From: Olsenella profusa F0195
GTDB lineage: Bacteria > Actinomycetota > Coriobacteriia > Coriobacteriales > Atopobiaceae
Reading direction: 5' to 3'
Assembly (NCBI RefSeq): GCF_000468755.1
Contig: NZ_AWEZ01000067.1
Location: 1 to 64,000 of the forward strand
DNA length: 64,000 nt
The position numbers and the translations under genes were made by a program. Of this stretch, positions 1-7,284 are shown piece after piece (position 1 is the stretch's first letter; every line of letters starts with the position of its first letter). The notes beneath the pieces were generated by a model that saw nothing but the letters and a program-made list of their open reading frames with translations, made no database searches and had not been told where the DNA came from.

Positions 1-64
1 GGTATCCCTGGACGACCGACAGGTACACGCGCCCGTCCTTGCGCTTCTGCTTGCGTACGAACAA
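1..64 (-). CDS. IS1634-like transposase, N-terminal fragment (runs off the window)
   Basis: Reading leftwards from a TTG at 62-64, the 21 visible codons give LFVRKQKRKDGRVYLSVVQG followed by Tyr. This N-terminus resembles IS1634-family DDE transposases, where a first beta strand is followed by a VxxGYR-type segment. An in-frame stop lies at 98-100, so the gene must start within 36 bases upstream of this TTG, and no ATG is available there. A minus-strand promoter stands just upstream. The catalytic part lies outside the window, so the family call rests on a short peptide and is moderate at best. It could be an intact insertion sequence or a remnant. Confidence 0.45.
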   Translation of the reverse strand, partial: MFVRKQKRKDGRVYLSVVQGY

Positions 65-99
65 GATTCTGTTCCTGACCTGCGGGGACGCTGTTTCTT

Positions 100-127
100 A
101 TTATAACATAATATCAACGTTACACAA
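100..127 (-). promoter_or_regulatory. Promoter of the IS1634-like gene
   Basis: On the minus strand TTGTGT (127-122) and a perfect TATAAT (105-100) are 16 bases apart in an AT-rich stretch that contrasts with the GC-rich surroundings. It points at the transposase-like start at 64. A GGCCCT-GA-AGGGCC palindrome (160-173) lies further upstream and may belong to the end of the element. Confidence 0.5.
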
Positions 128-242
128 CGTATGATGTCATATTCAATCGACAAAAGGAAGGCCCTGAAGGGCCGTTGAACTGGGCATTTGTAGAAGAAGG
201 TTAGCTAGCTAGCTGCCAAACTCGGGGCGGACGCCACCCGAT

Positions 243-398
243 CCGGTCGTGCGAGGCTCCCCTCCCTTCGTGCGAGGTTCCCTCCCGTCGTGCGAGGTTT
301 TCTCGCCAAAACTGCCTCGCGTGCTGACTTGAGTCCGCATGCGAGACAATATCGACCAAAAAACCTAGCACGATGGGTGGGAAACCGAGCACGACCGG
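243..398. repeat. Imperfect long palindromic repeat upstream of pth
   Basis: The motif TCGTGCGAGG occurs three times in direct orientation (near 246, 268 and 288), each followed by a pyrimidine-rich stretch. Two inverted versions follow at 362-373 and 382-398. The left arm (from 243) and the reverse complement of the right arm share the order CCGGTCGTGC, GG, CCC, TCGTGC, AGG, TTTT. A smaller inverted repeat (CTCGCGTGC / GCATGCGAG) lies in the middle. Nothing in it looks like a gene. It looks like a dispersed intergenic repeat whose transcripts could fold into a large hairpin. Confidence 0.5.
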
Positions 399-417
399 AG
401 GGCGCCCGTCACCTTGG

Positions 418-423
418 TACAAT
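418..423 (+). promoter_or_regulatory. Candidate -10 element for pth
   Basis: TACAAT within TTGGTACAATGG, about 74 bases before the pth start. The same GGTACAATGG decamer stands before pyrE (3702-3711), which supports its being a promoter core. No good -35 hexamer is visible 16-18 bases upstream. Confidence 0.4.
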
Positions 424-496
424 GGCGCGCGAGGTCACAAGGCGGACGCTGCGGACCACGGCCAAGCGGCAGCAAGCCACATTGAGGGAGCAAGCG

Positions 497-1090
497 ATGC
501 CTCAGCGCACGGACACCACACCAACGGACATCCGCCTCATCTGTGGCCTGGGCAACCCTGGGGCCGACTACGAGCACACGCGGCACAACGCCGGGTTCCT
601 CACCATCGATGCCATCGCCCGGCGCGAGCACGTCTCCTACTGGAGGCGCGAGGTGGGCTGTCTCACCTGCCGCCTGCGCCACAAGGGATCGGACGGGACG
701 CTGCGCGAGGTGGTGCTCGCCAAGCCGCAGGGCTACATGAACACGAGCGGTGGTCCCCTCTCCAAGCTCATGCGCGAGCTGGGCCTCGCCCCCACTCAGA
801 TCCTCGTCGTCCACGACGAGGTCGACCTCTCGGCGGGCACGGTCTCCGTCAAGCTGGGCGGTGGCCTCAACGCCCACAACGGGCTCAGGTCCATCGCCAA
901 CAAGCTGGGCACACGCGACTTCGCCCGCGTGCGCGTGGGCACGGGGCGTCCGCCCGGCAGGATGAGCGTGGCGGACTTCGCCCTGCGGCAGCTCGAGGGC
1001 AACTTCCTCACGGACTTCGAACTCACCTGCGAGTCCGCGGCGGACGTCTGCATCTCCATCCTCGAGCGGGGCCTCCCCCGACAGGCCTAG
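497..1090 (+). CDS. pth: Peptidyl-tRNA hydrolase
   Basis: Cytosolic enzyme that cleaves the ester bond of peptidyl-tRNAs released from stalled ribosomes, recycling tRNA. The 197-residue product has the family landmarks in order: GLGNPG near the N-terminus, the RHNAGF segment with the catalytic His, the KPQGYMNTSG loop, VVHDEVDL with the conserved Asp, and the AHNGLRSI segment. Length matches bacterial Pth. The open frame extends upstream to 290, but ATG 497 is preceded by GAGGGAG at good spacing and is where the conserved domain begins. It is followed after a 143-base gap by nfnA, which probably has its own control region. Confidence 0.93.
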   Translation: MPQRTDTTPTDIRLICGLGNPGADYEHTRHNAGFLTIDAIARREHVSYWRREVGCLTCRLRHKGSDGTLREVVLAKPQGYMNTSGGPLSKLMRELGLAPTQILVVHDEVDLSAGTVSVKLGGGLNAHNGLRSIANKLGTRDFARVRVGTGRPPGRMSVADFALRQLEGNFLTDFELTCESAADVCISILERGLPRQA

Positions 1091-1170
1091 CGGGACACCC
1101 CGGACGCCGGATGCACTTTTGGCCCGTTTGCACGCTGGCATGCCAGTGCTCATGAACTACACTAGTGAGC

Positions 1171-1224
1171 AGTGTTTGGAGAGGGTGTCCTGCTGTCGCA
1201 GGACACGCAGTGTGTTCGGAGAGG
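1171..1224 (+). promoter_or_regulatory. Perfect hairpin flanked by direct repeats in the nfnAB leader
   Basis: GTGTCCTGC (1185-1193) and GCAGGACAC (1198-1206) form a perfect 9-bp stem with a TGTC loop. It is flanked by similar sequences ending GGAGAGG (1171-1184 and 1209-1224). The second carries the ribosome binding site region of nfnA (start 1234). The symmetry suggests a repressor operator or an RNA switch that could sequester the Shine-Dalgarno copy. There is no T-run, so it is not a simple terminator. A TACACT at 1158-1163 could be a -10. Confidence 0.4.
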
Positions 1225-1233
1225 AGCACATAG

Positions 1234-2076
1234 ATGTACAAAATCCTCGAGAAGACGCAGTTCTCCGAGAAGGTGTTCAAGTTTCGCATCGAAGCACCGG
1301 AGTTGGCCAGGCATGCCCATGCCGGCCAGTTCCTCATGGTGCGCGCCAACGAGACGGGCGAGCGCGTGCCCTTCACGTTCGCGGACTGGAACGCCGAGGA
1401 GGGCTGGGTCGAGTTCATCTTCATGGTGATCGGCAAGACCACCACGATGCTTGCGAGCTACGAGGTGGGAGACTCCCTGCAGGACGTCACGGGGCCTCTG
1501 GGCCAGCCCACCGAGATGGCGCCCGGCACGTGGGCCGTCATCGGCGGCGGCGTCGGGCTGGCCATCGCCTACCCCGTCGCCCGCCAGTTTGCGGCCTCGG
1601 GCAACGAGGTGCACGCCATCATGGGCGCCCGCACCAAGGACCTACTGCTGTTGGAGGACCAGTTCCGCTCCGTGTTCGATGACGACCACGTGCACATCAC
1701 CACGGACGACGGCTCCTACGGCGAGAAAGGCGTGGTCACCGCACCGCTGGAGCGCCTGCTCCAGGAGGGCAAGGTCGACCACATCTTCTGCGTGGGGCCC
1801 GTTCCCATGATGAAGTTCTCGACCCTCACCGCCGAGAAGTACGAGACCCCCATCACCGCCTCGCTCAACCCCATCATGGTCGATGGCACGGGCATGTGCG
1901 GCTGCTGTCGCGTGGAGGTGGGCGGCAAGACCAAGTTCGCCTGCGTCGATGGTCCCGACTTTGACGCCACGAAGGTCGACTGGGACGACCTGCGCGCACG
2001 TCAGGCTGCATACCTTACCGAGGAGGGCCAGGCCCTCGAGGCCTACGAGGAGGCGATGTGCGCATGCCGGAGGTAA
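1234..2076 (+). CDS. nfnA: NfnAB small subunit: FAD/[2Fe-2S] NADH-binding subunit
   Basis: Predicted small subunit of the NADH-dependent reduced ferredoxin:NADP+ oxidoreductase, a cytosolic flavin-based electron-bifurcating enzyme balancing NADH, NADPH and ferredoxin pools in anaerobes. The 280-residue protein belongs to the ferredoxin-NADP reductase/PyrK-like family: an FAD-binding RVPFTF motif (about 44-49), an NAD-binding IGGGVGLA (103-110), and a C-terminal iron-sulfur site MCGCCRVE with a later Cys (Cys222, Cys225, Cys237, with Asp217 nearby). A stand-alone PyrK is the alternative. The 19-base overlap with the glutamate-synthase-small-chain-like partner downstream makes NfnA the better call. 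GGAGAGGAG precedes the start. Confidence 0.82.
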   Translation: MYKILEKTQFSEKVFKFRIEAPELARHAHAGQFLMVRANETGERVPFTFADWNAEEGWVEFIFMVIGKTTTMLASYEVGDSLQDVTGPLGQPTEMAPGTWAVIGGGVGLAIAYPVARQFAASGNEVHAIMGARTKDLLLLEDQFRSVFDDDHVHITTDDGSYGEKGVVTAPLERLLQEGKVDHIFCVGPVPMMKFSTLTAEKYETPITASLNPIMVDGTGMCGCCRVEVGGKTKFACVDGPDFDATKVDWDDLRARQAAYLTEEGQALEAYEEAMCACRR

Positions 2077-3473
2077 ACGGTCGCTGGGTCGCGGACATGA
2101 AGGCGCCGCGCACCGCAGACAACGAGGAGCCCGCCGAGGAACGTGCCCACGACTTCCGTCCGGTGGACAAGGGCTTCACCGAGGAGATGGCCATCGCGGA
2201 GGCCGCGCGCTGCATGAGATGCAAGAAGCCCCTGTGCGTCGAGGGCTGCCCCGTGAACATCGACATCCCCTCCTTCATCGAGAAGATCTACGAGCGCAAG
2301 TTCGGCGAGGGCCTCGACGTCATCCACGAGCAGTCCATGCTGCCCGCCATCTGCGGCCGCGTCTGCCCGCAGGAGAACCAGTGCGAGGGCGTCTGCATCC
2401 GTGGCCGCCGGGGCGAGCCCGTGGCCATCGGCCAGCTTGAGCGCTTCCTGGGCGACCAACCCGAGCTCGCCTCCACACCCGAGATGGCGCCTAGGAACGG
2501 CAAGAGGGTCGCCGTCATCGGCTCCGGCCCGTCCGGCATCACCTGCGCCGGCGAGCTGGCCCGCAACGGCTTTGACGTCACCGTGTACGAGTCGTTCTTC
2601 ACCGGCGGCGGCGTGCTGGTCTACGGCATTCCCGAGTTCCGTCTGCCCAAGGCGGTCGTCAAGCACGAGATCGACGGCCTCAGGGAGCTGGGCGTCACAT
2701 TCGAGTACAACAGCGTCATGGGCAACCTGGCGGACGCCGAGGAGCTCCTGGGCGAGAAGGGCTTCGATGCGCTCTATGTGGCCACCGGGGCCGGCCTCCC
2801 CAAGTTCCTCAACATCCCCGGCGAGAACCTGCCCAACGTGTACTTTGCCAACGAGTACCTCACGCGCGTCAACCTCATGAGGGCCAACGAGTTCCCAAAG
2901 TTCGACACACCCACCAAACATGGCAGGCAGGTCATCGTCTTTGGTGGCGGCAACGTTGCCATGGATGCCGTACGCACGGCCAAGCGCCTGGGAGCCGACC
3001 GCGCCATCATCGCCTATCGCCGCACCGAGGCGGAGATGCCCGCCCGTAAGGCGGAGCTCCACCACGCCAAGGCCGAGGGCGTGGAGGTCATGCCGCTGGT
3101 CTCTCCCCTCGAGTTCCTCAAGGGCGAGGATGGCAACGTCTGCGGCGTGCGCGTGCAGCGGATGGAGCTGGGCGAGCCGGACGACTCCGGTCGCCGCCGC
3201 CCCGTCCCCATCGAGGGTGCCATCGAGGAGATCTCCTGCGACGTGGCCATCTCGGCCATCGGCACCAACGCCAACCCCTTTGCCCGAAAGATCGGTGGCA
3301 TGGAGCTCAACAAGTGGGGCTACATCGTCGCCAACGAGGAGACGGGCCGCACGAGCAACCCCAGGATCTGGGCGGGCGGCGACATCGTCACCGGTGCCGC
3401 GACCGTCATCCTGGCCATGGGCGCCGGCAAGAAGGCGGCAGCGGACATGACCAAGGTGCTGCTTGGGCAGTAG
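2058..3473 (+). CDS. nfnB: NfnAB large subunit (GltD-like, two 4Fe-4S clusters)
   Basis: Large subunit of the bifurcating transhydrogenase, carrying the second FAD, the NADP site and two [4Fe-4S] clusters that exchange electrons with ferredoxin. Residues 52-64 hold CMRC-x4-C-x3-C and residues 99-113 hold a second C-x3-C-x5-C-x3-C set. These are followed by an FAD Rossmann motif (VIGSGPSG) and an NADPH Rossmann motif (FGGGNVAMD). The 471-residue length is normal. GTG 2058 follows GAGGAGG by four bases; ATG 2064 is an alternative at ten bases. No glutamate synthase large chain is adjacent, which argues against GltD. A strong terminator follows. Confidence 0.82.
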   Translation: MRMPEVNGRWVADMKAPRTADNEEPAEERAHDFRPVDKGFTEEMAIAEAARCMRCKKPLCVEGCPVNIDIPSFIEKIYERKFGEGLDVIHEQSMLPAICGRVCPQENQCEGVCIRGRRGEPVAIGQLERFLGDQPELASTPEMAPRNGKRVAVIGSGPSGITCAGELARNGFDVTVYESFFTGGGVLVYGIPEFRLPKAVVKHEIDGLRELGVTFEYNSVMGNLADAEELLGEKGFDALYVATGAGLPKFLNIPGENLPNVYFANEYLTRVNLMRANEFPKFDTPTKHGRQVIVFGGGNVAMDAVRTAKRLGADRAIIAYRRTEAEMPARKAELHHAKAEGVEVMPLVSPLEFLKGEDGNVCGVRVQRMELGEPDDSGRRRPVPIEGAIEEISCDVAISAIGTNANPFARKIGGMELNKWGYIVANEETGRTSNPRIWAGGDIVTGAATVILAMGAGKKAAADMTKVLLGQ

Positions 3474-3502
3474 TCGGCACGCGACACACCATCCGCACAG
3501 GT

Positions 3503-3540
3503 GCGGCCCGGAATCAGGCAGGTTCCGGGCCGCGTTGCTT
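3503..3540 (+). terminator. Terminator of nfnAB
   Basis: An 11-bp perfect GC-rich stem, GCGGCCCGGAA (3503-3513) with TTCCGGGCCGC (3523-3533), a 9-base loop, then GTTGCTT. It begins 30 bases after the nfnB stop. The T-tract is weak but the stem is very strong. Confidence 0.7.
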
Positions 3541-3558
3541 GCGTGGGGCATGCCTGCA

Positions 3559-3653
3559 TGCCGTCCCGTAGCCAGATGCGTACGATGGCGACACCTCTAG
3601 GCGCCTTTGCCCCTTTTTTGTCGCAACGACGCACATCTGGCTACGGGACGGCA
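3559..3653. repeat. 95-bp element with 20-bp perfect inverted ends
   Basis: TGCCGTCCCGTAGCCAGATG at 3559-3578 is exactly inverted at 3634-3653. Inside, GCGACA (3588-3593) pairs with TGTCGC (3619-3624), enclosing AGGCGCCT and a run of six T. The whole can fold as one cruciform or hairpin. It lies between the nfnAB terminator and the pyrE promoter and carries no gene. It is probably a miniature palindromic repeat; the T6 run could also let it terminate transcription. Confidence 0.6.
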
Positions 3654-3703
3654 CGGGAGGGGTGGTACGGGACCATCTGTCCCGCCCGTCCGAGACGCCA
3701 CGG

Positions 3704-3709
3704 TACAAT
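3704..3709 (+). promoter_or_regulatory. Candidate -10 element for pyrE
   Basis: TACAAT inside CGGTACAATGG, 41 bases before the pyrE start, matching the decamer upstream of pth. No clear -35 hexamer. Confidence 0.45.
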
Positions 3710-3749
3710 GGACGAGGCACCCACCCGCCCATACACACGGAGGAACCCC

Positions 3750-4433
3750 ATGCAGGACTACAGGCGCGCGTTCATCGAGTTCATGGTCACAAGCGATGTG
3801 CTCAGGTTTGGCAGCTTCACGCTCAAGAGCGGCCGCCAGTCCCCCTTCTTCATGAACGCCGGCGCCTACGTGACGGGCAGCCAGCTCGGCCGTCTGGGCC
3901 GCTTCTATGCCCAGGCCATCCATGAGAGCTTCGGCGATGACTTTGACGTGGTCTTTGGTCCCGCCTACAAGGGCATCCCCCTGGCCGTTGTCACGGCCAT
4001 CGCCTACCATGAGCTCTACGGCAGGGACGTCCGCTACTGCGCGGATCGCAAGGAGGCCAAGGACCACGGGGCCGACAGGGGCCAGCTCCTGGGCACCGAG
4101 CCCCACGACGGCGACCGCGTGGTCATCGTGGAGGACGTGACCACCTCCGGCAAGTCCATCGATGAGACCTACCCCAAGCTCAAGGGCGCGGCAGACGTCG
4201 AGGTCGTGGGCCTCATGGTCTCGCTCGACCGCAGGGAGGTGGGCAAGGGCGGAAAGGTCACCGCGCAGCAGGAGATCCAGGAGCGCTACGGCTTCCCCGT
4301 CGCCTCCATCGTGAGCATGGACGAGGTCGTGGAGGCGCTCCACAACCATGAGGTCAAGGGGCGGGTGGTGATCGATGACGCGCTCAAGGACGCCATCGAT
4401 GCCTACTACGCGCGCTATGGCGTCAGGGCCTAG
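3750..4433 (+). CDS. pyrE: Orotate phosphoribosyltransferase
   Basis: Joins orotate with PRPP to give OMP, the fifth step of pyrimidine synthesis, in the cytosol. The 227-residue product has the type I phosphoribosyltransferase PRPP loop VVIVEDVTTSGKS (124-136), the flexible catalytic loop RKEAKDHG (100-107), and the substrate segment LKSGRQSPFFMN near the N-terminus. ATG 3750 is preceded by GGAGGA at ideal spacing; the open frame upstream of it is not conserved. It stands alone rather than in a pyr operon. The downstream gene is convergent, with only about 60 bases between and no obvious terminator. Confidence 0.93.
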   Translation: MQDYRRAFIEFMVTSDVLRFGSFTLKSGRQSPFFMNAGAYVTGSQLGRLGRFYAQAIHESFGDDFDVVFGPAYKGIPLAVVTAIAYHELYGRDVRYCADRKEAKDHGADRGQLLGTEPHDGDRVVIVEDVTTSGKSIDETYPKLKGAADVEVVGLMVSLDRREVGKGGKVTAQQEIQERYGFPVASIVSMDEVVEALHNHEVKGRVVIDDALKDAIDAYYARYGVRA

Positions 4434-4495
4434 CACGCCTGCCGCCCAAGGCCACCCGCACGCCGCAGGAGCGTCACCGCAAGGCCCAGCGACGC

Positions 4496-5566
4496 CTATC
4501 GGTTGGCCTTGAGCGTGGCAAAGACCCTGGTGCTGTGACGCCTCACGAACGAGATGAGCGTCCCCTCGTGGTAGCAGAGCAGGGGGTTCTGCGCCCTGAT
4601 GGGCGCCAGCATGAGGTTCATCATCCACGAGTGCGGACGTGCCACCTGAACGGCGAGGCAGGCGCGCTCGCTGGAGATCATGCGTTTGATCTCGTGCAGC
4701 TTCTGCTCGCGCGTGAGCTCGCACTTGGGGTTGCATACGTTCTCGATGCATCCCACCAGACGCTCGATGTAGCGACGCTGCACCATCTCCATGCTCGCCA
4801 CGTCACCGTCCAGGCCCCAGTGCCGATAGAGGTCAAGCATCCAGCTGTGTTCCTCCTCGCGCTTCTGGTACATGTTCGGTCGCCAGCGCGCCGTCTCGCT
4901 CTCGCTGCGCTGGCGGACGAAGTGGTAGTGGCCACGCGAGATGACGCCGACCCGCTCCACGTCGCGTATGTAGTCGAGCACGAAGGGGAAGTCATCCCAG
5001 AACGTCGGCCTGAAGCGGATGCCTAGCCGCTCGATGCGCTCGCGCAGGAAGAGCTTGCTCCAAGGCGGATAGAGCTGGTTGGCGTCAAAGAGCCGCCAGG
5101 CGGCCGCACGGAACTCCGCCTGCGTGCCGTAGACGGCATCGTCACAGCTCTTGAGCTCGCTGGTATGTTGGTCGGCATCGCCATAGTACGTATCGATGAA
5201 GAAGCCTGCCACCACGAGCTCAAGGCGATTGGCGATGGCCAGGGCATGCAGGTCGTCGAGCATGGTGGGCTCAGCCCAGTCATCCGCGTCAAAGAACATC
5301 ACATACGTGCCACGGGCACGGTCGAGCGCACGGTTGCGAGCCGCGGGGGCACCGGCATTCTCCTGATGGAACACGGTCACACGGATGTCGCGCTCGGCGA
5401 TGGCGTCGAGCACCTTGCCCGTGCGGTCGGTGGAGCCATCGTCCACGACCAACAGCTCGAAGTCCTCGAACGTCTGATGCTGGATGCTCTCGATGGCGCG
5501 ACGCACGTACCCATCCACGTTGTAGGCAGGCATGATGATTGTGATCTCGGGATGTTTGGGGCCCAT
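4496..5566 (-). CDS. Family 2 glycosyltransferase
   Basis: Predicted cytosolic or membrane-associated sugar transferase acting on a surface glycan. The N-terminal GT-A fold is clear: TIIMPAYN, then LLVVDDGSTDRT, the ENAGAPAARN segment, and the metal-binding FFDADDW. The rest of the 356-residue protein is an acceptor-specific region rich in aromatic and basic residues with no clear membrane span. The start at 5566 is chosen because GGAGA stands upstream and the family domain starts ten residues later; the frame is open to 5623. It is a lone gene, convergent with pyrE and ahead of truA on the same strand. Acceptor and donor cannot be deduced. Confidence 0.8.
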   Translation of the reverse strand: MGPKHPEITIIMPAYNVDGYVRRAIESIQHQTFEDFELLVVDDGSTDRTGKVLDAIAERDIRVTVFHQENAGAPAARNRALDRARGTYVMFFDADDWAEPTMLDDLHALAIANRLELVVAGFFIDTYYGDADQHTSELKSCDDAVYGTQAEFRAAAWRLFDANQLYPPWSKLFLRERIERLGIRFRPTFWDDFPFVLDYIRDVERVGVISRGHYHFVRQRSESETARWRPNMYQKREEEHSWMLDLYRHWGLDGDVASMEMVQRRYIERLVGCIENVCNPKCELTREQKLHEIKRMISSERACLAVQVARPHSWMMNLMLAPIRAQNPLLCYHEGTLISFVRRHSTRVFATLKANR

Positions 5567-5615
5567 CTCACGTCTCCAAACCCATATGTTCCATATCAAA
5601 CGCCCATATGCTTGA

Positions 5616-5621
5616 ATTATC
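5616..5621 (-). promoter_or_regulatory. Candidate -10 of the glycosyltransferase gene
   Basis: On the minus strand GATAAT within TGTGATAAT (extended -10 style), 50 bases before ATG 5566, in an AT-rich stretch that also contains three CCATAT-like repeats. No convincing -35. Confidence 0.3.
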
Positions 5622-5746
5622 ACATGAAACCATGCGTGCGGTGTGTACGCCCTATGGTCATGCGGGAACCCCCGATAAAATCACAGAATGGTGGCAGGCA
5701 TCACCATGGTGCCTGGTCGTGTAGGGCCCGCGGCGGGCCAGGTGGC

Positions 5747-6574
5747 TCACCTCCAGGGCGTGAGCAGGCCGGACGGATAGTCCACGCCCACAAGCGTGAG
5801 GCCCTCTGCCGGTGCCGTGGGGCCGGCGGCCCTGCGGTCGCGCGCGGCCAGGGCATCCGCCAGCCACCGGGCGTCCCGCTGCCCGCGACCCACCTCCACG
5901 AGGCTGCCCACGATGATGCGCACCATGTTGTGCAGAAAGGCGTTGCCACGCACGTCCACGACGACCAGCTCCTCGCCCGCCTCGCATACCTGTGCCACCT
6001 CGATGGACGTCAGGTTGCGGCAGCGCGAGCGGCCACCGCGGATCAAGAGCTCCGCGGACGTCGCCTTGCAGAACGACGTGAAGTCGTGCTCGCCCACGAG
6101 GGCCTGCGCGGCGCACGCCATGGCACCAACGTCCAGACGCTCGATGCCGCGGATCCACCAGGCATGGCCCCATGCCATCACGGGCCGCGCCATCCCACAC
6201 ACCAGACGATAGCAATAGTGGCGCCCCTGGGCGTCAAGGCGCGCCGAGAACCCCCGAGGAGCCTGGTACAGCCCCCGTAGGGCGAGGTCATCCGGCATCA
6301 ACGCCACGATTGACGAGCGCAGGCGCCGACCGGGCAACGTGGCCTCCTCAACCGTGATGGGAACGCTCGCATGCTGACCGAGGGCATGCACCCCCGCATC
6401 GGTACGTCCGGCCACCTCCATCTCGATGGGGCGCCTGAGCACGGTCGTCAGCGCCTCGCGCAGCTCGCCGGCCACCGTGCGCCGTCCCGGCTGCTCGGCC
6501 CAGCCCGAGAAGCCCGCGCCACGATAGCCCAGATGCATCACCATCGTGGCACCCCGGACCTCTCCCCTGCCCAT
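5747..6574 (-). CDS. truA: tRNA pseudouridine(38-40) synthase
   Basis: Isomerises uridines 38-40 of the tRNA anticodon arm to pseudouridine. The catalytic Asp sits in AGRTDAGVHA (Asp59 counting from ATG 6574), and the HNMVRIIVGSLVEVG segment typical of TruA is near the C-terminus. The 275-residue length is normal. The chosen start overlaps the stop of the acetyltransferase gene by one base (TGATG) and follows GGGAGGG, so the two are translationally coupled. truA is a frequent companion of rplQ; here an acetyltransferase has come between them. A GC-rich hairpin at 5725-5739 just after the stop may end the transcript but lacks a T-run. Confidence 0.9.
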   Translation of the reverse strand: MGRGEVRGATMVMHLGYRGAGFSGWAEQPGRRTVAGELREALTTVLRRPIEMEVAGRTDAGVHALGQHASVPITVEEATLPGRRLRSSIVALMPDDLALRGLYQAPRGFSARLDAQGRHYCYRLVCGMARPVMAWGHAWWIRGIERLDVGAMACAAQALVGEHDFTSFCKATSAELLIRGGRSRCRNLTSIEVAQVCEAGEELVVVDVRGNAFLHNMVRIIVGSLVEVGRGQRDARWLADALAARDRRAAGPTAPAEGLTLVGVDYPSGLLTPWR

Positions 6575-7191
6575 CAGGCGCCCTCCCCCATCCAGAGCCC
6601 CGCTGCGGCGAGCTCCGAGGGGGCGAGCGCCGCCGCAGGACGCACCGCGGCAGGGTCTGCCCGGTGCTCGCCGATCATCTTCTCCATCCACACCATGTCG
6701 TACCAGCGGCCAAACTTGCAGGCGCACTGGTGGAAGACGCCCACGCGACGGAAGCCCATGCGCTCATGGAAGCGTGGGCTGGCGTTGGTGAGGTACTCGT
6801 CCTCCCGCTGCGTGCAGGCGACGCAGGCGTTGAGGCTGAGGATGCCCTGTGCCTGCGACACGCCCTCGAGCGCGTCGTACAGCCTGCGTCCCACGCCCCT
6901 GCCGCGCGTGTCCGGACGCAGGTAGATGGTCGTCTCCGCAGACCAGTCGTAGCCCGCGCGCCAGTTGAGGCGCCCCGTGTGCGCATATCCCAGCAGGGTG
7001 CCCGTCGCGCCGTCCTGTGCGACCAGGTAGGGATAGTGCCTCAGGATGCGTGCCATGCACTCGGCACACTCGTCCACGGACGGAACGACCGTGTCGTAGC
7101 AGACGGCAGTCTTGCGCACGTAGAACGCATAGATGTCCACCAGTTGCCCTGCATCCTCCGGCTGCGCCATACGCACTCTCACGTCACCCAT
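6574..7191 (-). CDS. GNAT-family N-acetyltransferase, phosphinothricin-acetyltransferase-like
   Basis: Predicted acetyl-CoA-dependent N-acetyltransferase of the Pat/Bar-like branch. From ATG 7191 (preceded by GGAAGGTGG) the product has 205 residues. The acetyl-CoA loop RGRGVGRRLYDAL is at about 96-108, preceded by the TTIYLRPD strand, and the C-terminal block HERMGFRRVGVFHQC with FGRWYDMVWMEK is the signature of this branch. The last 25 residues are Ala-rich and probably disordered. Substrate is unknown; such enzymes often acetylate amino-acid-like compounds or toxins. It is inserted between rplQ and truA in the same operon direction. Confidence 0.8.
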   Translation of the reverse strand: MGDVRVRMAQPEDAGQLVDIYAFYVRKTAVCYDTVVPSVDECAECMARILRHYPYLVAQDGATGTLLGYAHTGRLNWRAGYDWSAETTIYLRPDTRGRGVGRRLYDALEGVSQAQGILSLNACVACTQREDEYLTNASPRFHERMGFRRVGVFHQCACKFGRWYDMVWMEKMIGEHRADPAAVRPAAALAPSELAAAGLWMGEGA

Positions 7192-7284
7192 GCGACACCA
7201 CCTTCCGTTGCGATGAAAGCGTGACGATATGCAGAGAGGGGCCCGCAGAGCGAACCCCTCGCATACCAACAGTGGTTAAGATGG

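Noticed and set aside
246-300. Three regularly spaced direct repeats that could suggest a CRISPR array
   Set aside because: Units are about 10 bases with imperfect 10-base spacing, inverted copies follow, and there are no cas genes; it is a palindromic repeat.
1100-1163. A TTGCAC (1128) and TACACT (1158) pair as a promoter for nfnA
   Set aside because: Spacing is 24 bases, too long; only the -10-like part is kept as a possibility.
1234-3473. A pyrK / gltD reading for the two-gene redox operon near pyrE
   Set aside because: No pyrD or gltB is adjacent, and the overlapping pair with two cysteine-rich cluster motifs fits NfnAB better; pyrE nearby is a separate unit with its own promoter.
4434-4495. 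A terminator between the convergent pyrE and glycosyltransferase genes
   Set aside because: No stable stem with a T-run could be found in the 62-base gap.
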